Below are positions 43,801 to 57,515 of a stretch of 64,000 nucleotides of DNA, one piece after another. Positions within the stretch are counted from its first letter, which is position 1; the number at the start of each line of letters is the position of its first letter. The stretch is from Conus ventricosus (lineage: Eukaryota > Mollusca > Gastropoda > Neogastropoda > Conidae): positions 53,118,168 through 53,182,167 of the forward strand of contig CM031614.1 of NCBI GenBank assembly GCA_018398815.1, given 5' to 3'. A model generated the notes under the pieces. That model was not told the origin of the DNA, did no database searches, and worked only from the letters and a program-made list of their open reading frames with translations. The translations under genes were made by a program, and so were the position numbers.

Positions 43801-44689
43801 TTAAACCATGGAAATGTTTTGGTGAAGAGGAGCATAGGAGTAGAGAGAAAAATGAATAAAAAAGACACTAGACCCTGTCGTAAGTTGGGACTGTAGAAAT
43901 GAGGAGAGAACAAAGAGTTTCTTTAACACACAAGAGACCTGAGAATTAAAGCACTGAATTATCTCCCCATTGTTCCTACCGTCCCAGAACAGCAAGGTTG
44001 GGTAGATCAATGAAAGTCAGCCAGATTTGTTCTAAATCGAAAAGAGATTTGAATTTGACCCTGCCTCCTAGAGGTGTCTTGATACTCCCAGAAAGGTTTG
44101 ATTACTATGTACATGCATTTGTTAATTTTATTAATCATGACATGTTTGGTGGAAGATTTCTTTTTCTTTTTTTTTTTTTTGGTACCTATGCACACATTTT
44201 GGTGTGTTGCAACAGAGCATTGCTTGAATAAAATATGTAGCCTTTTGGTTTTGATTAGTAACTTCTTGATTATGTATATGGATTAATAAAATTCTTATAC
44301 AACTTTTCTCTGTGTGCAACTTTTCTCTGTGTGTAACGTACGAGAGAAAGTCAGCACTGGTGTGGCCTTTGTGATCACCGAGGTTGTGAGATGTGAGAAT
44401 GGAAATTCAATTTGAGAGAGTTATGGATGTTCTGTACAGTAGATGAAATTGAGAGGACTGCTTGTATTCAGATGCAACTAACGTCCATGCAATGTTGATT
44501 AGTCATTAACCATCAGGGGTTCAGGAAGTGTGTTCTCAATCTGAACAAAGCAAAGGAAGCAGAGATAGTTTGTCTCCCAGATTCATTGTACCTACCAAAA
44601 CATGTCATGCAGGGTTGTTCATGCAGGCTTCTGACTACACAGTGTTGAGGTCAAACCAGAGTTCATGGAGGGTATTTGCCATTGTCTTT
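40860..44689. other. Intergenic; only short tandem duplications
   Basis: Two simple duplications are visible. A unit of about 59 bp is doubled at 41188-41306. A unit of about 76 bp (AACCCCTACAAACTATAGCAG type) is doubled at 42853-43003. Otherwise AT-rich sequence, with no supported gene. Confidence 0.55.
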
Positions 44690-45560
44690 CCTCTTCGTCC
44701 TGGTTATCGACTGGATCAAACACACCGTCACAACAGTCAAGAACAATGGATGCTTTGAACTTGGCTTGGAGATCTGGACTTTGCTGATGACCTGGTGTGC
44801 AAGTCTGACTCGATTGCAACTATATGCAGCACCTGCTTGGCAGTGATATCAGTGGGACAGGGCTCCAGATCAACAAGAAAAAAGGCTCTACATCATGAAG
44901 ATAAACACTGCTGCCAACACTTTGGTCACGATAGGTGGAGAACCAATCAAAGAGGTTGAATCTTCTGTATACATGGCAGTGTGGTTAACAGACAGGAGGG
45001 CACTGTATGAGAGACATCATTGCTGGTAACAGACAAGGGTCAAGCAGCCTTTTTCATGCTATAGAACATCTGGACCTCTACAGAAATCTACACAGTAACT
45101 ATGCATCTCAGACTGGTCGTATTTGGCTCCGAGATCTGAAGAACAATGAACAGAAGATACAGACTCGGCAGCGTATCTTCATGCTAAAATTGATCCTCTT
45201 ATTTTACACAAAGTCGTAGAGAAAGACCAAGGCAATGCTGCAGAAGATAAAACTTCCTTTAACATCTGTCCAAGACTATGGGATGTCAGCAATAAGGAGT
45301 TGAGGCAATAGGACGGCGCAGGAGCCAGTCACCAGGAAGACCCTGAGGAGGAAGTGGATCTGGAGGGGACAAACCTTTACGAGGCCAGCATTGGAAACCT
45401 CTTATCATGCAATGATCTAGAACACGCAGGGAAGAGCCGGAAACGTAAAGAAGAGGCAGAGGCAAAGAGGAAGGGGACCAGCTGAACAGTGGCTGGAAGA
45501 ACAACCCAGACCTGACTTGACTGGAGAAGTGTTGCCGAAGATGTAAGCTCCCATAACCTA
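44690..45560 (+). pseudogene. Degenerate non-LTR reverse transcriptase C-terminal fragment
   Basis: With several frameshifts the plus strand reads a catalytic-box phrase (LDFADDLVCKSDS, about 44765-44810). A KINxKK-like remnant and a GEPIKEVE-like remnant follow near 44940. Then come a RTGGHCMRDIIAGNRQGSS block and a C-terminal RRKWIWRG stretch (about 45345-45370) with a basic KKRQRQRGRG segment. The order matches widespread invertebrate LINEs with an LDFADD box. The clade is not certain. Confidence 0.7.
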
Positions 45561-45588
45561 CACCATTTCTTGTTATCTATCCACCGAT

Positions 45589-45745
45589 TTGTATTTCATA
45601 GGTCTCGCAGACCCATGCCTTTTATTGACACAATGGCATACCCAAACCGTATTTTGTGGGTCTTGAGGCCCATGCCTTTTATTGACGCAACTTGGCATAC
45701 TAATTGTATTTCGTGGGTCTCGCAGACCCATGCCTGTCAAGAAAG
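45589..45745. repeat. Threefold 50-60 bp tandem repeat
   Basis: Three diverged units of GTATTTCGTGGGTCTCGCAG followed by ACCCATGCCTTTTATTGAC. Confidence 0.8.
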
Positions 45746-45872
45746 CAGTTCAGCAGCATAACCTTATTGTATTTCAAATTTGGGATTGGTCATAAGACCC
45801 ATTCCTGTTTACTGAAGTGTAGAATATTCATGGCCAAAGGGTTCAGAGCTAATAATCACTGGGCGTTTATTT

Positions 45873-45997
45873 GGGGGGGGGGGGGCAGCTACTGGAGTGC
45901 ACTATTCGAACATGCCATTTACAACTCACAAAAACTGTTTCTTTTTCATTATGAGAGTATCTGGAATTGTGTGGTCACTTTTTCAAGCTCAGTTTTT

Positions 45998-46028
<31 letters not shown>

Positions 46029-46132
46029 GGGGCAGCTACTGGAGTGCACTATTCGAACATGCCATTTACAACTCACAAAAACTGTTTCTTTTTCATTATG
46101 AGAGTATATGTGGTCACTTTTCCAAGCTCAGT
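45873..46132. repeat. Duplicated 115-bp segment, each copy preceded by a poly-G tract
   Basis: The same sequence, beginning GGCAGCTACTGGAGTGCACT and ending near TTTCAAGCTCAG, occurs twice with a T-run and G-run (45999-46032) between the copies. Confidence 0.85.
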
Positions 46133-47288
46133 TTTTCTGACCTGTGTTTCAATTCCTGTAATGCAAATCAATGCAAGTACTCATATGATGAACTCAAATT
46201 GAAGTCGTACTTCGCCCAAAGCAGGGAATGATCTAATGATACCCTTCACTGCTTAGAGTACATTGTAGGATGGGAGAATATGTTGTGCTCTCCACAAATG
46301 TAATCGTAACTCTGATTCTGTATCTTCTGCTCACTCTGGTGGAGGTAGGAATCAGATCATCTAGATTTGTATGATATTGGTCCTTTGTTGACGCATACTC
46401 TCTTGATTCTTGTAATTCTACATGTTTTTTTCAGTCTCTTCAGTTCAAAGTGTGATGATAGTGTGTGTGTGTGTGCGTGTAAAAACATGGTTTGCACTCT
46501 GACAATTTTGACATGTCTTTTTTATAACAGGCACGAATGTGAAAGGGGGAGGGGAGAGGAAGGGAAGGAGGAGGGGATGGGGTAGGGATCAGGGTGTCAG
46601 AACTGTGGTCATCACAAGAACAGGGCAGAGTTTTGTCTTTTGCGATTCTTAAGGATTTCTATTCTGAGACTTCATAACGGACTTGTGCGTGACTCTTTCA
46701 TGCTCTGTTCGAACATCGACCAGGTTCAAGACATGGGCATCTTCACTTTTGCTCAGGACATCTGAACAACTCTCAGAAACGTTCTGTAAGTGGATGACTC
46801 AACTGTGTGGCTCCAGTCTTTCAGTGACATACTCGGCGATTCTAGGTAAAAATTCACAAGGGCTAAGAAAAGAAAAAACAAACAGTCAAACAAAGAGAAG
46901 GAAAGAGATCACAAATACGGTTTTAACGGGGTTCGACCCAGCAGCCATTCAGCCTTCTCCTTTCATTTTTTTAGTGCTGCTTCCATGTCTTTCTGCATTT
47001 CTGCCTTCCTGTATAGGGTCACGCCCCTCTGTTGTGTCCTGCTCCTCTTCTGCTATTGCCTTCTGCCTCTTTTCAGTCCCCCTGCTTCTCTTCGTGTATA
47101 GCATCCTGCCTTTTGCGGTCTGCGTCTCTTCCTACATGGCTGTCTCCCTCTTTTCATGGATGGCCGCGTGCCCCCCTCCATCCTGTATTGGTCCTGGCTT
47201 CCTTTCATGTACTGCTGTCTTCTTTCATCCTGTACAACTACTGCCTGTCGCTTGCCTTCGTCCCTCCCACACACCAAAGCGGACGATC

Positions 47289-47320
<32 letters not shown>

Positions 47321-47613
47321 ACACACGCATACACACGCGCGCGAACAAACACACACTGAAGGGAGAGAATGAGCATGGAACAGACTGACCTCCAGGCAGT
47401 TCGATTCATCACATCAAGATACGGAAAAGTATGATACACCGTGATGCCAACGGTACTTTGACAACGGATTAAAAAAAAAAAAATGTAATGCAGCTTGCAG
47501 GGTGATAATCGTTTGGAAAATGTAGGTGTATGAAACCCACATTGTTGGGATGAGAAGTATTTGGGTTTTCGTTCGTTACATTGTAAGTTTGTGTAAATCG
47601 CGATGTATGAATA
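46133..47613. other. Intergenic, CT-rich stretch
   Basis: A pyrimidine-rich region near 46950-47340 with diverged TCCTG/CTTTTC repeats keeps open frames by chance. A CTGT/CACA microsatellite lies at 47290-47360. No supported gene. Confidence 0.5.
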
Positions 47614-47624
47614 GGGGGGGGGGG

Positions 47625-47693
<69 letters not shown>

Positions 47694-47710
47694 GGGGGGG
47701 GGGGGGGGGG
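47614..47710. repeat. 97-base poly-G tract
   Basis: 95 of 97 bases are G, broken only by A at 47627 and T at 47693. The longest pure run is 65 G. Confidence 0.95.
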
Positions 47711-49489
47711 TTCGCAGTTGGTTCGGGAAGGGAGCAAGGTGAGGAGCTTAGTTAAAATTTTCAGGTCTTTTGATGAAAATTTCTTTTCGTGAATGTTTAC
47801 AGTGAAAAATAGGTCTTTTAGGCCTACGACTTGCGATGAAGATTAACGTCGACGGCCCTACTAGGCGACGTGTGGGATGTGCATGGGAGGTAAACTGTGT
47901 CAGAGCTCGCGTTCTGCGAAAGTGATCCTGCCAGATTTTTTTTTCTGCAACATGTATCTTGAAGTTGACGATCTTCGCTGTTTATTGGATCGATCTCTGT
48001 CACCCGACGCAAGAGGTTTGTAAGAGATGTTGTTGCGTCTGATCGTCTACACGAAGAGGAACCGGAAATCGGATTAGATTATTCAGTCACAGGTTCAACC
48101 AATCGGTGCCTGGCTGACGCCCTCCCGATAGCCGCAAGTCGTTGGTGGGCATGGCCCAAACAATGCCCCCCCCCCCCCCCCTCCCCCCTATCAGTCAGCT
48201 TAACAGTTACAATCAAATTTGGGTATGAAACGGTGCACCTAATGCAGTAATACTACAGACCTGTAATGTAATAGCCTGATCGTTATCCTTGTGTAGATTT
48301 TAATTCAAATCTTTGACTGACTAGATCTATTTGCTTGACCCCATGAACTATGAAAAGCTCACGCTTATGCAATGGAAGGATGGGCGTTATCTTCCCTTGA
48401 TTTGCTTTTTAGAACAGGTCCATTTGTGACTAAGCGGTAAGATTTTCTACTTTTGCTTTTTCTCTTGGTCCGACTGATTACGAGTTTGACAAGGTTCTGT
48501 TAAATGGTGAAAATCAGAATAAATTTCGTCCATTAGTGTGCTGACGTGAAACATAGAAAGATTGGCGAATTGTATGTCTGTGAGTGTGCTTCGGTGATGT
48601 GAAATACCGAAAGCCAGGGATGCAGCATATTTGGGCGAGTTTGAATTGATTGCGTGACTGTACAACTGCTTTCAACTGATACATTTGGGGTTAAAAATCC
48701 CCAACAGAACTACTTCTGTTGGCCACCATTGCTTTGCCCCTTCTTTCCAAGAGGAAGGTGGAAGAAGGATTTCATCTCAGAGCAGGAGAAATCCATTATA
48801 TTTATGATTAATGTCCCCCAAACAGCTGAATCAATATTAAGTATTGGCAGTACAGCAAATGTTATAAGATTCTTTCAGAGTGCCTAGCCAACTTTACTAA
48901 GTCGTTGTAACCACCCCCCACCCCACCCCACCCCTCCAGCCCCCTCATGCTCACCAACGTGAAACGAGAGAGACATACATAAAATAGAAGTATATTTTCA
49001 TCGCGCCAGTCGAAGTTTTTCAATGAATTCAAATTTTCCGCGAAACCTAATAGAAAAGTAACAACTTTGGTTACTTTTAAACAGTCTTCAAAACAAGTAT
49101 TCGCAACAGGAAACACATGACCAAGTTACAAAACCACAACAACAAAACAACAACAACAACAACAACAACCCTCCCCCCCCCCCCCACACACACACAAAGA
49201 ACCCTAGAAAACCCCACAAAAAACAAAAACAAACAAAAAAAAAAAACCAACTCAAACTTGTAAGCTACTTCAACAGGTGAGACCTAGAGGTATCTTCCTC
49301 CTAGCCGAAAGGAAATTAACAGAATTCTTTTCGCTTTCTATCCCCCCCCCACACCCCCTTTCTTCACTGTCTTTGGTATTATATGGTTCGTATCAATGTT
49401 AAAATGAAAATTTAAGTTAAATTTTTATTTTTTTTTAAAAATGTTGTCATGAGGCAGTCTACCAGTCACGAGGCTGCCGAATCACTTCG
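47711..49489. other. Intergenic, homopolymer-rich
   Basis: Poly-C at 48166-48186, CCACCCC repeats near 48905-48945, ACA repeats at 49140-49170 and poly-C at 49171-49184. No supported gene. Confidence 0.5.
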
Positions 49490-49640
49490 CTACTGACCGA
49501 CTCCTCGTGGCTGTGTTTTCTCTGTGGCCATGGCATCGAAAAGTTGATTGGCTGCGTCCATTGGTGCACGTTGCCTGTGCTGATTCATGTACCACTCTCG
49601 GACAAACCGCACAATTTCTGTGAACTTGAGTGCAGTCAGG
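49490..49640 (-). CDS. Candidate last exon of an unknown minus-strand gene
   Basis: Minus-strand reading from 49640, after a pyrimidine-rich tract ending GCCGAG, gives one base then 49 sense codons and TAG (49490-49492). It is helical and well mixed in composition: LTALKFTEIVRFVREWYMNQ and on to ANQLFDAMATEKTQPRG. Its phase fits the donor-like site at 55773 of the candidate exon to its right. I do not recognise the family; it may also be an old transposon remnant. Confidence 0.35.
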
Positions 49641-50053
49641 CTCGGCAAACGTAGTCAGAGACAAAGATGAAGCTGTATCAATATTGAGCCGTTGTGCTTG
49701 CTTTTCACTGCTCACATGCCGTTGTTTTATTTGTCTGTTTATTTGTTTGTCTGTCTGTTTGTTTGTTTGTTTGAAATCGCACCCAGAACATTCATTTACA
49801 GGAAAGTACATGGTCCAGTTTAGGAAGAAAATGTCTGTAACAGACTGTTTGATTTTCTGTTTTTGTTTATTATCTTATTCAAAAAGGATTTCAGTTAGGC
49901 CCTATTTTTGTTTGTTTTGTTTTTGGCGGTTGTAGCTTTGCGCAGAGAGAATGTTGTATAGAAAAGAAAAAAGAGGATGGTGAGCGAACAGCCAATTGTC
50001 TGTGAATCATGTCTTTGGTATTCTTTATTAGGATGTTCAGTACTGGTGTGTTC

Positions 50054-51022
<969 letters not shown>

Positions 51023-51559
51023 CACAATGTAACATGCGAAGAAGGATGAATCGAGTAGAAACTGAGACTATGAAACAAGACACTTCGAAAACATGCAGAT
51101 TTGCTCTGCAATTAATATAAATAAATTGTTTATGAATATAGAATGACTCAAGCACGCCCTTGCACGAACAGGCGACTGTGTGACCATAAGCCGATTTGAT
51201 AATATCTAGAAATCATTTTGTACCTGGTCGTGTGTAATCAATTGGATGTGCAGACTAACATGTGTGTTGTCATTGGTCAATGATCAGAATCGGCGTCGCC
51301 CTGGTCTACTTCTGAAGGTTTATGGTTCGAATCTCTCTGCAGGTCACCGGATAGGCGAAGGTTACGGCTGGATTTGTCGGTCTCTCGTTAATCCAAACTC
51401 AGACTGAGACTTAGACTTCAACTGGTACGAGAAGCCTTAAGGGTCTATAGACACAGCATGGTATTATGAGAAATTATCATTAATGGATTGACCATTATTC
51501 ATCTGGGCTCATATGGGGAGCCATCACCGTCTTTTCAAATTCTTGCAAACATGAACATA

Positions 51560-51885
51560 TTTTGCAATACGAATTTGTGAGTCGAATCCATGTACAGCCT
51601 ACAGATTTTGCTGCTCTCCGAAGCCCTTTCACAAAGTTCCACAGGGATGATTCTGCTGTGTGTCCCTCTAGCACGTCTCACATGACCATGGAACATGTCC
51701 TCCAGGACTGTCCCATTTACCAGAGCCTCACAGCAGAACCTGATCTTCTGACGTGCTGTTAAGGGACCACAAGCTCCTCAGCCTCCTGAAGTGTGTTCAC
51801 GTCCAGCTGCTTCTGTCGTGGTTTATTGGGGTAGCTAGCTAGCTATCTGAGCGAACCCGGTGACAACGAAGAAGAACTCTGTTCG
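51560..51885 (+). pseudogene. LINE ORF2 C-terminal zinc-binding fragment
   Basis: The plus frame reads CPSSTSHMTMEHVLQDCPIY, the C...H...C pattern of the zinc-binding tail found after the reverse transcriptase of many invertebrate LINEs. The 3' end is a short GAAGAAGAA tail at about 51868-51877. Stops follow within the next codons. Confidence 0.65.
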
Positions 51886-51954
51886 TTTGTAAAGCCTGTT
51901 GCAATGAACTACATGATCATGTGCATTATCCGGCAATCGATATCAGCCTTCACA

Positions 51955-52790
51955 CTGTGTCTGTCTGTCTGTTGTTTTCTGTCTGTTTGTCTCTGTCTGT
52001 CTCCTTCTCTGTCTGTCTTTCTGTGTCTTTTTCTGTCTGTCTGTCTCTGTCTGTCTATTTTGTCTCTCTTTTGTCTCTCTCTCTCTCTTTCTCTGTCTGT
52101 CTCTGTCTCTGTCTGCCCCCCCCCCCCTCAATACAGTTAACACACATAGAGCTACATGCAAAATGTTCTTGAAAGAGGCATGGTAATGATTTGATTTGTC
52201 ACAGGCATGACACGCGTGTTGCCTGCCATTCCTCAACACTCCCTCCCCTCTTTCTGTCTCTGTCTTGCTTGTCTGTCTGTCTGTCTGTCTGTCTCCCCAC
52301 AATACAGTTAACACGCATGCGGCTATATGCAAAATGTCCTGGAAAGAGGCGTGGTCATGATTTGATTTGTCGCAGGCGCTACACGCATGTTGCTGCTATT
52401 CTTCAAGGCTTCTCTGTCTGTCTGTCTGCTTCTGTCCGTCCGTCTGTCTGTCTGTCGTCTTCCACAATATATTTAAGACACGTAGAGCTTTATGCAAAAT
52501 GTTCTGGAAAGAGGCGTGGTCATGATATAATTTGTCGCAGGTGCGACTCGCATGCTGCCTGCTATTCTTCAAGACTCCTTCTTCCCTCCACCCCTCAAGT
52601 ATATGATTATGCTCGAATAGTCGTTGAGAGACCAGAAGCAGAGTTGTATATATTCTGGAAACGGCCTGGCCATGACTGGATATGTGGCAGGTGTGACGTA
52701 ACCGTGGCCTGCCTGTTCCCCTCTGGATTTTACCTAGCTGCTACCCCTGGTCACCGTGGTCATTGTGGCTTCACAGATGTGGTGTAGCGT
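51955..52790. repeat. Four-unit tandem repeat of about 140-170 bp with CTGT spacers
   Basis: Units start near 52129, 52300, 52464 and 52600. Each carries TTATGCAAAATGTTCTGGAA, AGAGGCGTGGTCATGATTTG and a CTGT-rich spacer. The plus strand is open from 52191 to 52787 (198 codons) through the last units and encodes a repeated GHDxICxRCD phrase. Confidence 0.8.
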
Positions 52791-54669
52791 ATATGGGCGA
52801 ACACACGCACGCCCACATTATACAAGTATAATGGTACCCACACATAGACCAGTCATAGAGCTAGAATGACGATCTGCACACACACGCACACGCGCACACA
52901 CATACACACACCACACACACACACACACACACACGATTTCGTTCAAAGGAGTCACCTTTCGTGACCCAATCCAAGATACCATCGCACAGTACGAATCTGT
53001 AAAAGTAATATCTAGCACCAACTTTGAATTCTGTATAACCCCCTGCCCCTCTACGACTGCCCCTCCCCCCCCCCCCCCACCAACTCTAACCCATTCCAAT
53101 GAAGGAGAAAGCTTTAAAGTATATTCTTCCGTTAATGAGTGTTTATTTCACTTTTTTTTTTCCTAATCCCTGCCAGATGAGCGACATTCATTCTGCGACA
53201 AATGGTATCTGATGACTTCATGCCAAGTCGATGAGACCGATCAATCGTGTGGAAGATTATGATAAAGCAACAAGCAAGCCACACACACACACACACACAC
53301 TCACACACACAGCGTCTGAATTTTCTGTGAACAGAAAGTAAAAGAGACATGGACGCTTGTTACACACGATACTGACGTTTTTGTTGGTGTGCGGGTTTGT
53401 TGAGACTGACGTTGTTGTTGGCGTGCTGGTTTGTTGAGACTGACGTTTTTGTTCGTGTGTTGGTTTGTTTTTGTTTTAGTTTTCCTCCAAAGCTGCTGTT
53501 TGTCCATTAAAACAGATTTTATAACGGAATATTCGGTCAAACTTTCATGCGTGCATTTTTGGAGTCCACAATGTAATCAGTTGAACAATCTAGTGTAAAA
53601 AAAAAAAAAAAGCTTGACTGCTAAACCGGACAGTGTTTCTCCTCCTCCCCCCCTCCCCTATTTACGGCCTAAAGCGAAATGTATATTTAGAATATGACGG
53701 ACAACACTTTTTCTACTATACCCTCACGTAGGCGAAGTTCAAAGTTCACGTTATACGAGGCCATCGCTCTTCGTCTGACAGCGCCAGCGCTGTGCAAGTT
53801 TCAATGTGAACCGGATTGACTTTGCCCTTTTTCAACACACACGTACCTGTAGCTTAAGAGGGGGGGCAACCTGTGCAGTGCGTCAAACCACCCAAAAATA
53901 CAGAACTTTTAAAGCTCGTGTCGAAGATTTAAGCAGGCTATTGAATAATTTTTTCCTGAACATACATCTTATGTGATTACTTCCCCTTTCACTCCTTCAC
54001 AAAATGGGGGGTCTTTCGCCGGGCAAACGCAATCCATAAATTTTAAGAAGTTTAGAGAATAAAAAACTATGTTCTGTCTGGTCATATTTATAAAGCATGA
54101 TCAAATTTCATGAGATCACTTCGGTTTCTTGAAAAGTTAAACCACCCCTTTTGCACTGTTGAGACTGTGTATTTTTCTTTTCTGAATCATCAAGACATTT
54201 AAGTGAAAAAGTACTTTTGGGTATGTTGCTTTGGTAAGTTTTGGGAAACCCTTTTGCATTCTTGAAATTTAATCTTCCCAATGAATGTAGTCATATAACT
54301 ATTAACTGTACTCCTTTCACTCATCTTAATTTAGTAACGTTATTTTTAGACTCGTTTAAGATCTAGTTTTCGCCAACTGAAACTGCAGCTCGATGCTTAT
54401 ACATACTGAGTTTTGGTTAAAATGACACCTTATCAAACTGTTGAGGAGAATGTTTGGAGGAATGGTGATGGGTGTGGAGATGACATGTGTCAGGTACAAA
54501 TGATGATAAAAATTGGATCCAAGCAGAAGAATCAAGAAGAACAGTTAACAACTGGATTTCTATTGATCTGTGTGTAGAATTTATCAAATTCTTTTAGAAA
54601 CCTACACCCTTGATCTAGATCGTAGATCAAGTATCACACTCAATCTGCAAGGGGAATGAGAGGAGCCTC
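52791..54669. other. Intergenic, nothing specific seen
   Basis: Short CA patches (52881-52934, 53281-53310), a poly-C run at 53068-53080 and a repeated GACGTTGTTGTTGG at 53370-53460. No supported gene. Confidence 0.5.
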
Positions 54670-54674
54670 AGGAG

Positions 54675-54728
<54 letters not shown>

Positions 54729-55216
54729 GAGAGAGGAGAGAGTCGATTCATGGTTTTAAGCATGAAAATACAGGGGAAAACAAAATAAATTACCTTTCTG
54801 GACATACTGCTAAGGTAGTGCTGAGGCAGAAAATGGGGCAAACGATGGACCGATCAGTTGGTTTTCATTTGTCTCTCCGTACAGCGATCGTCCACTGCTG
54901 TCGGCGTTTTTTATCTTTCGGAAATGAATGGCCCATTTTCGATGCACATCCCACTACACAGCAACACCCACTGGGCATTATGTTTCGTCGTGAAAACGCC
55001 AGGAAAAGTGAACAAAATAAGAAGCAAGTGGTGTTTGTTTACAACTGCAGCTCCGCTCAACCCTCCGGAAGTTCAGCGTATACACCTTAAAGACCCAGCG
55101 CCACCTCGCGGATTTACAGGGAGATAATTTTCAGCTAAGTCGACCATTCGATTCTGAATTCGATCACACACAGCTTTAGAAGTTTTAATACAAATTGATA
55201 AGAGGCAGGGGAAAAA

Positions 55217-55292
<76 letters not shown>

Positions 55293-55771
55293 GGTGGGGT
55301 CTGCAAATAAGTCCGGATAAAGCTGCCACAATTTCAGGTTTCTTAAACTCCCTAGGTTTATACGCTTACCCCCCCCCCCCCTTTTTTTTTGTATTTAGTT
55401 TTAATCAAGGTAGGAATAAAAGTAGCAGACGCAAAAGAGTTTTTCATCAGTACTAAAACCAATGCGTGTCTGCTTCCTGTAAGACCATTATAGTTTCGAA
55501 AATATGTCTTTGTCCTTTTGTTGTTCACTTATTTGACAACCGTTCTTACGTTGTCTTTGTTCCTTTTCAAAGGCGCGTGTCTATTTCCTGCAGCACGCGT
55601 CGGTAAAGGTTCTTGGCTGACAGGTAGCAAAGAGCGGGCGGCATGTTGTCTGGACACAGGGGCAACCTCCTCAGCCTTGACCTTTCTCGTTCCGCTTCCG
55701 ACGGTGGTGACGTCAGCGACGATCGCTTGCCGATGTTGCGCATGGAGACTCGGTCTGATTCTTCAGCCGCT
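54670..55771. repeat. GA microsatellites and AT-rich flank
   Basis: GA runs at 54678-54726 and 55219-55291, and a poly-C/T tract at 55371-55390. No supported coding sequence in between. Confidence 0.7.
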
Positions 55772-55908
55772 TTACGCAGGGCGGGCGTAGACGCGTAGGT
55801 AAGCGTAGAAACAGTCGACATCGGTCATGTGAGGAGGACAGATGGACCATGCGTCCACTCCTTTGTTCCGTTTGGCCACCATTGGGCTGTTGGGGACCCC
55901 ATCAAAGT
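55772..55908 (-). CDS. Candidate exon of an unknown minus-strand gene
   Basis: A long pyrimidine-rich tract ends in TTGTGCAG (55909-55916 on the complement). Two bases and 44 codons then read FDGVPNSPMVAKRNKGVDAW, SICPPHMTDVDC and FYAYLRVYARPA before TAA at 55772-55774. The stop overlaps a GC|GTAAAG donor-like site, so the exon may instead end at about 55774 and splice onward; phase and sequence fit the exon candidate at 49490-49640. Base composition is GC-richer than its surroundings. Family not recognised; earlier exons were not found. Confidence 0.4.
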
Positions 55909-55919
55909 CTGCACAACAA

Positions 55920-56440
55920 ACAGAACAAATGCAAAGAAAATGAAGAGAAAGAGCTTGTAGGATTTTCGTTGTGATTTTGTGGATGTGTGCGAGTCACTTG
56001 ACGTTTAAATTCGCTAGTTTAACACGCACACAGAACAGATTTTACAAAATACACGCTCACGACCTGTGCTGAACACACACGTACGATCTTTGAATGCACA
56101 CAGTGAGACCTTTATCAAACATAAATGGTGCCGCTTTCATTTTACACATAGTAAGTAGAACAGCTACAGTGCCACATTCAGTAGACATCTGTTAACAGTA
56201 TCTGGTCCTCGTTCAGCCCGCTTGACATACAAGCAAAACGCTGGTCCGGCCCTTTAGTCATGAGAAGCAACACCTGGCAACGATTAGGACGCCGTTTAGC
56301 TACTGTTGTTAGTTGAAAAATGAAAGAAAAACCTCAAGTCTTCATAGGCTATTTACCAAATGAGCAGTGAACTGTCAGAGTTCACCACGTCTAGTGGATG
56401 ACATGATGGAAGGCGAAGCGCATCCCTCTCCTTCCACCGC
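55920..56440. other. No recognised feature
   Basis: Mixed-composition sequence on the intron side of the candidate minus-strand exon; nothing else supported. Confidence 0.4.
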
Positions 56441-56615
56441 ATTTTAGCCCTCCCTGAACTGAATCAGTACCGATTTATTCAGTGCTGGATGGACAGAAAG
56501 GGTTTTTACTACCAAGCCGAAAAAAATCCCACCCCACAAATGATTCGAACTCACGGTCACCAGCTCTGCAAGCAAACAGTGTAACAATTTGACCATGGGC
56601 CTCTCCTGTTGTTGG
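56440..56615 (-). mobile_element. tRNA-derived SINE fragment
   Basis: On the minus strand a B box GAGTTCGAATC (56542-56552) follows an A-box-like TGGTCAAATTGTTA about 40 bases earlier. A GTGGGGTGGGATTTTTTTC stretch comes next. Confidence 0.5.
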
Positions 56616-56821
56616 TAGGATCTTCCTTTTCCTCTGCGAATACTCAGGACGTCTTGCGATCACAGATAGACAAGGAACAGGAAGGACTGTCTGTTTTTTT
56701 TTTCTTTTTTTCTTTTTTTTTTCCTGTCGCACGTCCAGGTGGTTCCTCTTGGTTGTCTCCATGCGAATGTCTGGGGCTCGTTCGGTACCAATAGCTGTCC
56801 TGCCGTCTGCCAGTTCTCTCC

Positions 56822-56823
<2 letters not shown>

Positions 56824-56919
<96 letters not shown>

Positions 56920-56930
56920 CACTATTTTTT
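56824..56930. repeat. CT microsatellite
   Basis: An almost pure TC run of about 100 bases with one break. Confidence 0.95.
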
Positions 56931-57515
56931 TTCTTTCTTTACCTCTGTTTTGCTGTATTGCAGAACCATTCCTCTATCTCTGTTTTGGAAACGCTTTTAC
57001 ACCTTTAATTTTTTTTTTTATAAACTGGTCACAAGTTATGATATATCAGCTTTTTTCTGTAACCTGGCAACTGGATCGTGAAAATTGTACACACTGTCCC
57101 GGATGGACTCTAGCTGTCTATCCTGCAGTGTTTATTCATGCAGATGACATTTTGAAATGTACGTTTACCAACATTTCAATATGTTCATTGTTAACGCTTT
57201 TTATAGAAAATCTGAGAGTGGCTGAATGGCTGGCGTTTTCAGCACGACCTAGTCTTAGCGCAGAAAGATGTCAATAGTTCAGCTACCACGTCGTTGTGTT
57301 TGTGTTGGTAATATCTGGGCGGACTTCTAAAGAAAGGTGTTTGATCTGAGATGTCAGAAGACCATGAACTGTTCTTTGGAAATCAGCCAACCTTAAATTC
57401 TTCTAAATCCAGAAGTCAACGGTTCTTGAAATGGACAGTTGTATGGAAGGTCTAGGTGCAGACCTGGAATGGTTTTCCGCGGACATTCGCCATCTGATGC
57501 CTGCATCCTTCAAAG
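56931..57515. other. No recognised feature
   Basis: AT-rich then mixed sequence without a supported gene or repeat. Confidence 0.4.

Noticed and set aside
46683..47388. A 229-codon plus-strand frame and overlapping frames
   Set aside because: The frame crosses a pyrimidine-rich diverged repeat and a CTGT/CACA microsatellite, has no domain, and other frames there are open too.
51300..51360. Another tRNA-derived SINE suggested by TGGTTCGAATCTC
   Set aside because: Only a B box is visible; no A box at the right distance and no tail could be supported.
54818..55127. Two overlapping plus-strand frames of about 90 codons
   Set aside because: No splice context, no domain, and two frames equally open, so chance is the simplest explanation.
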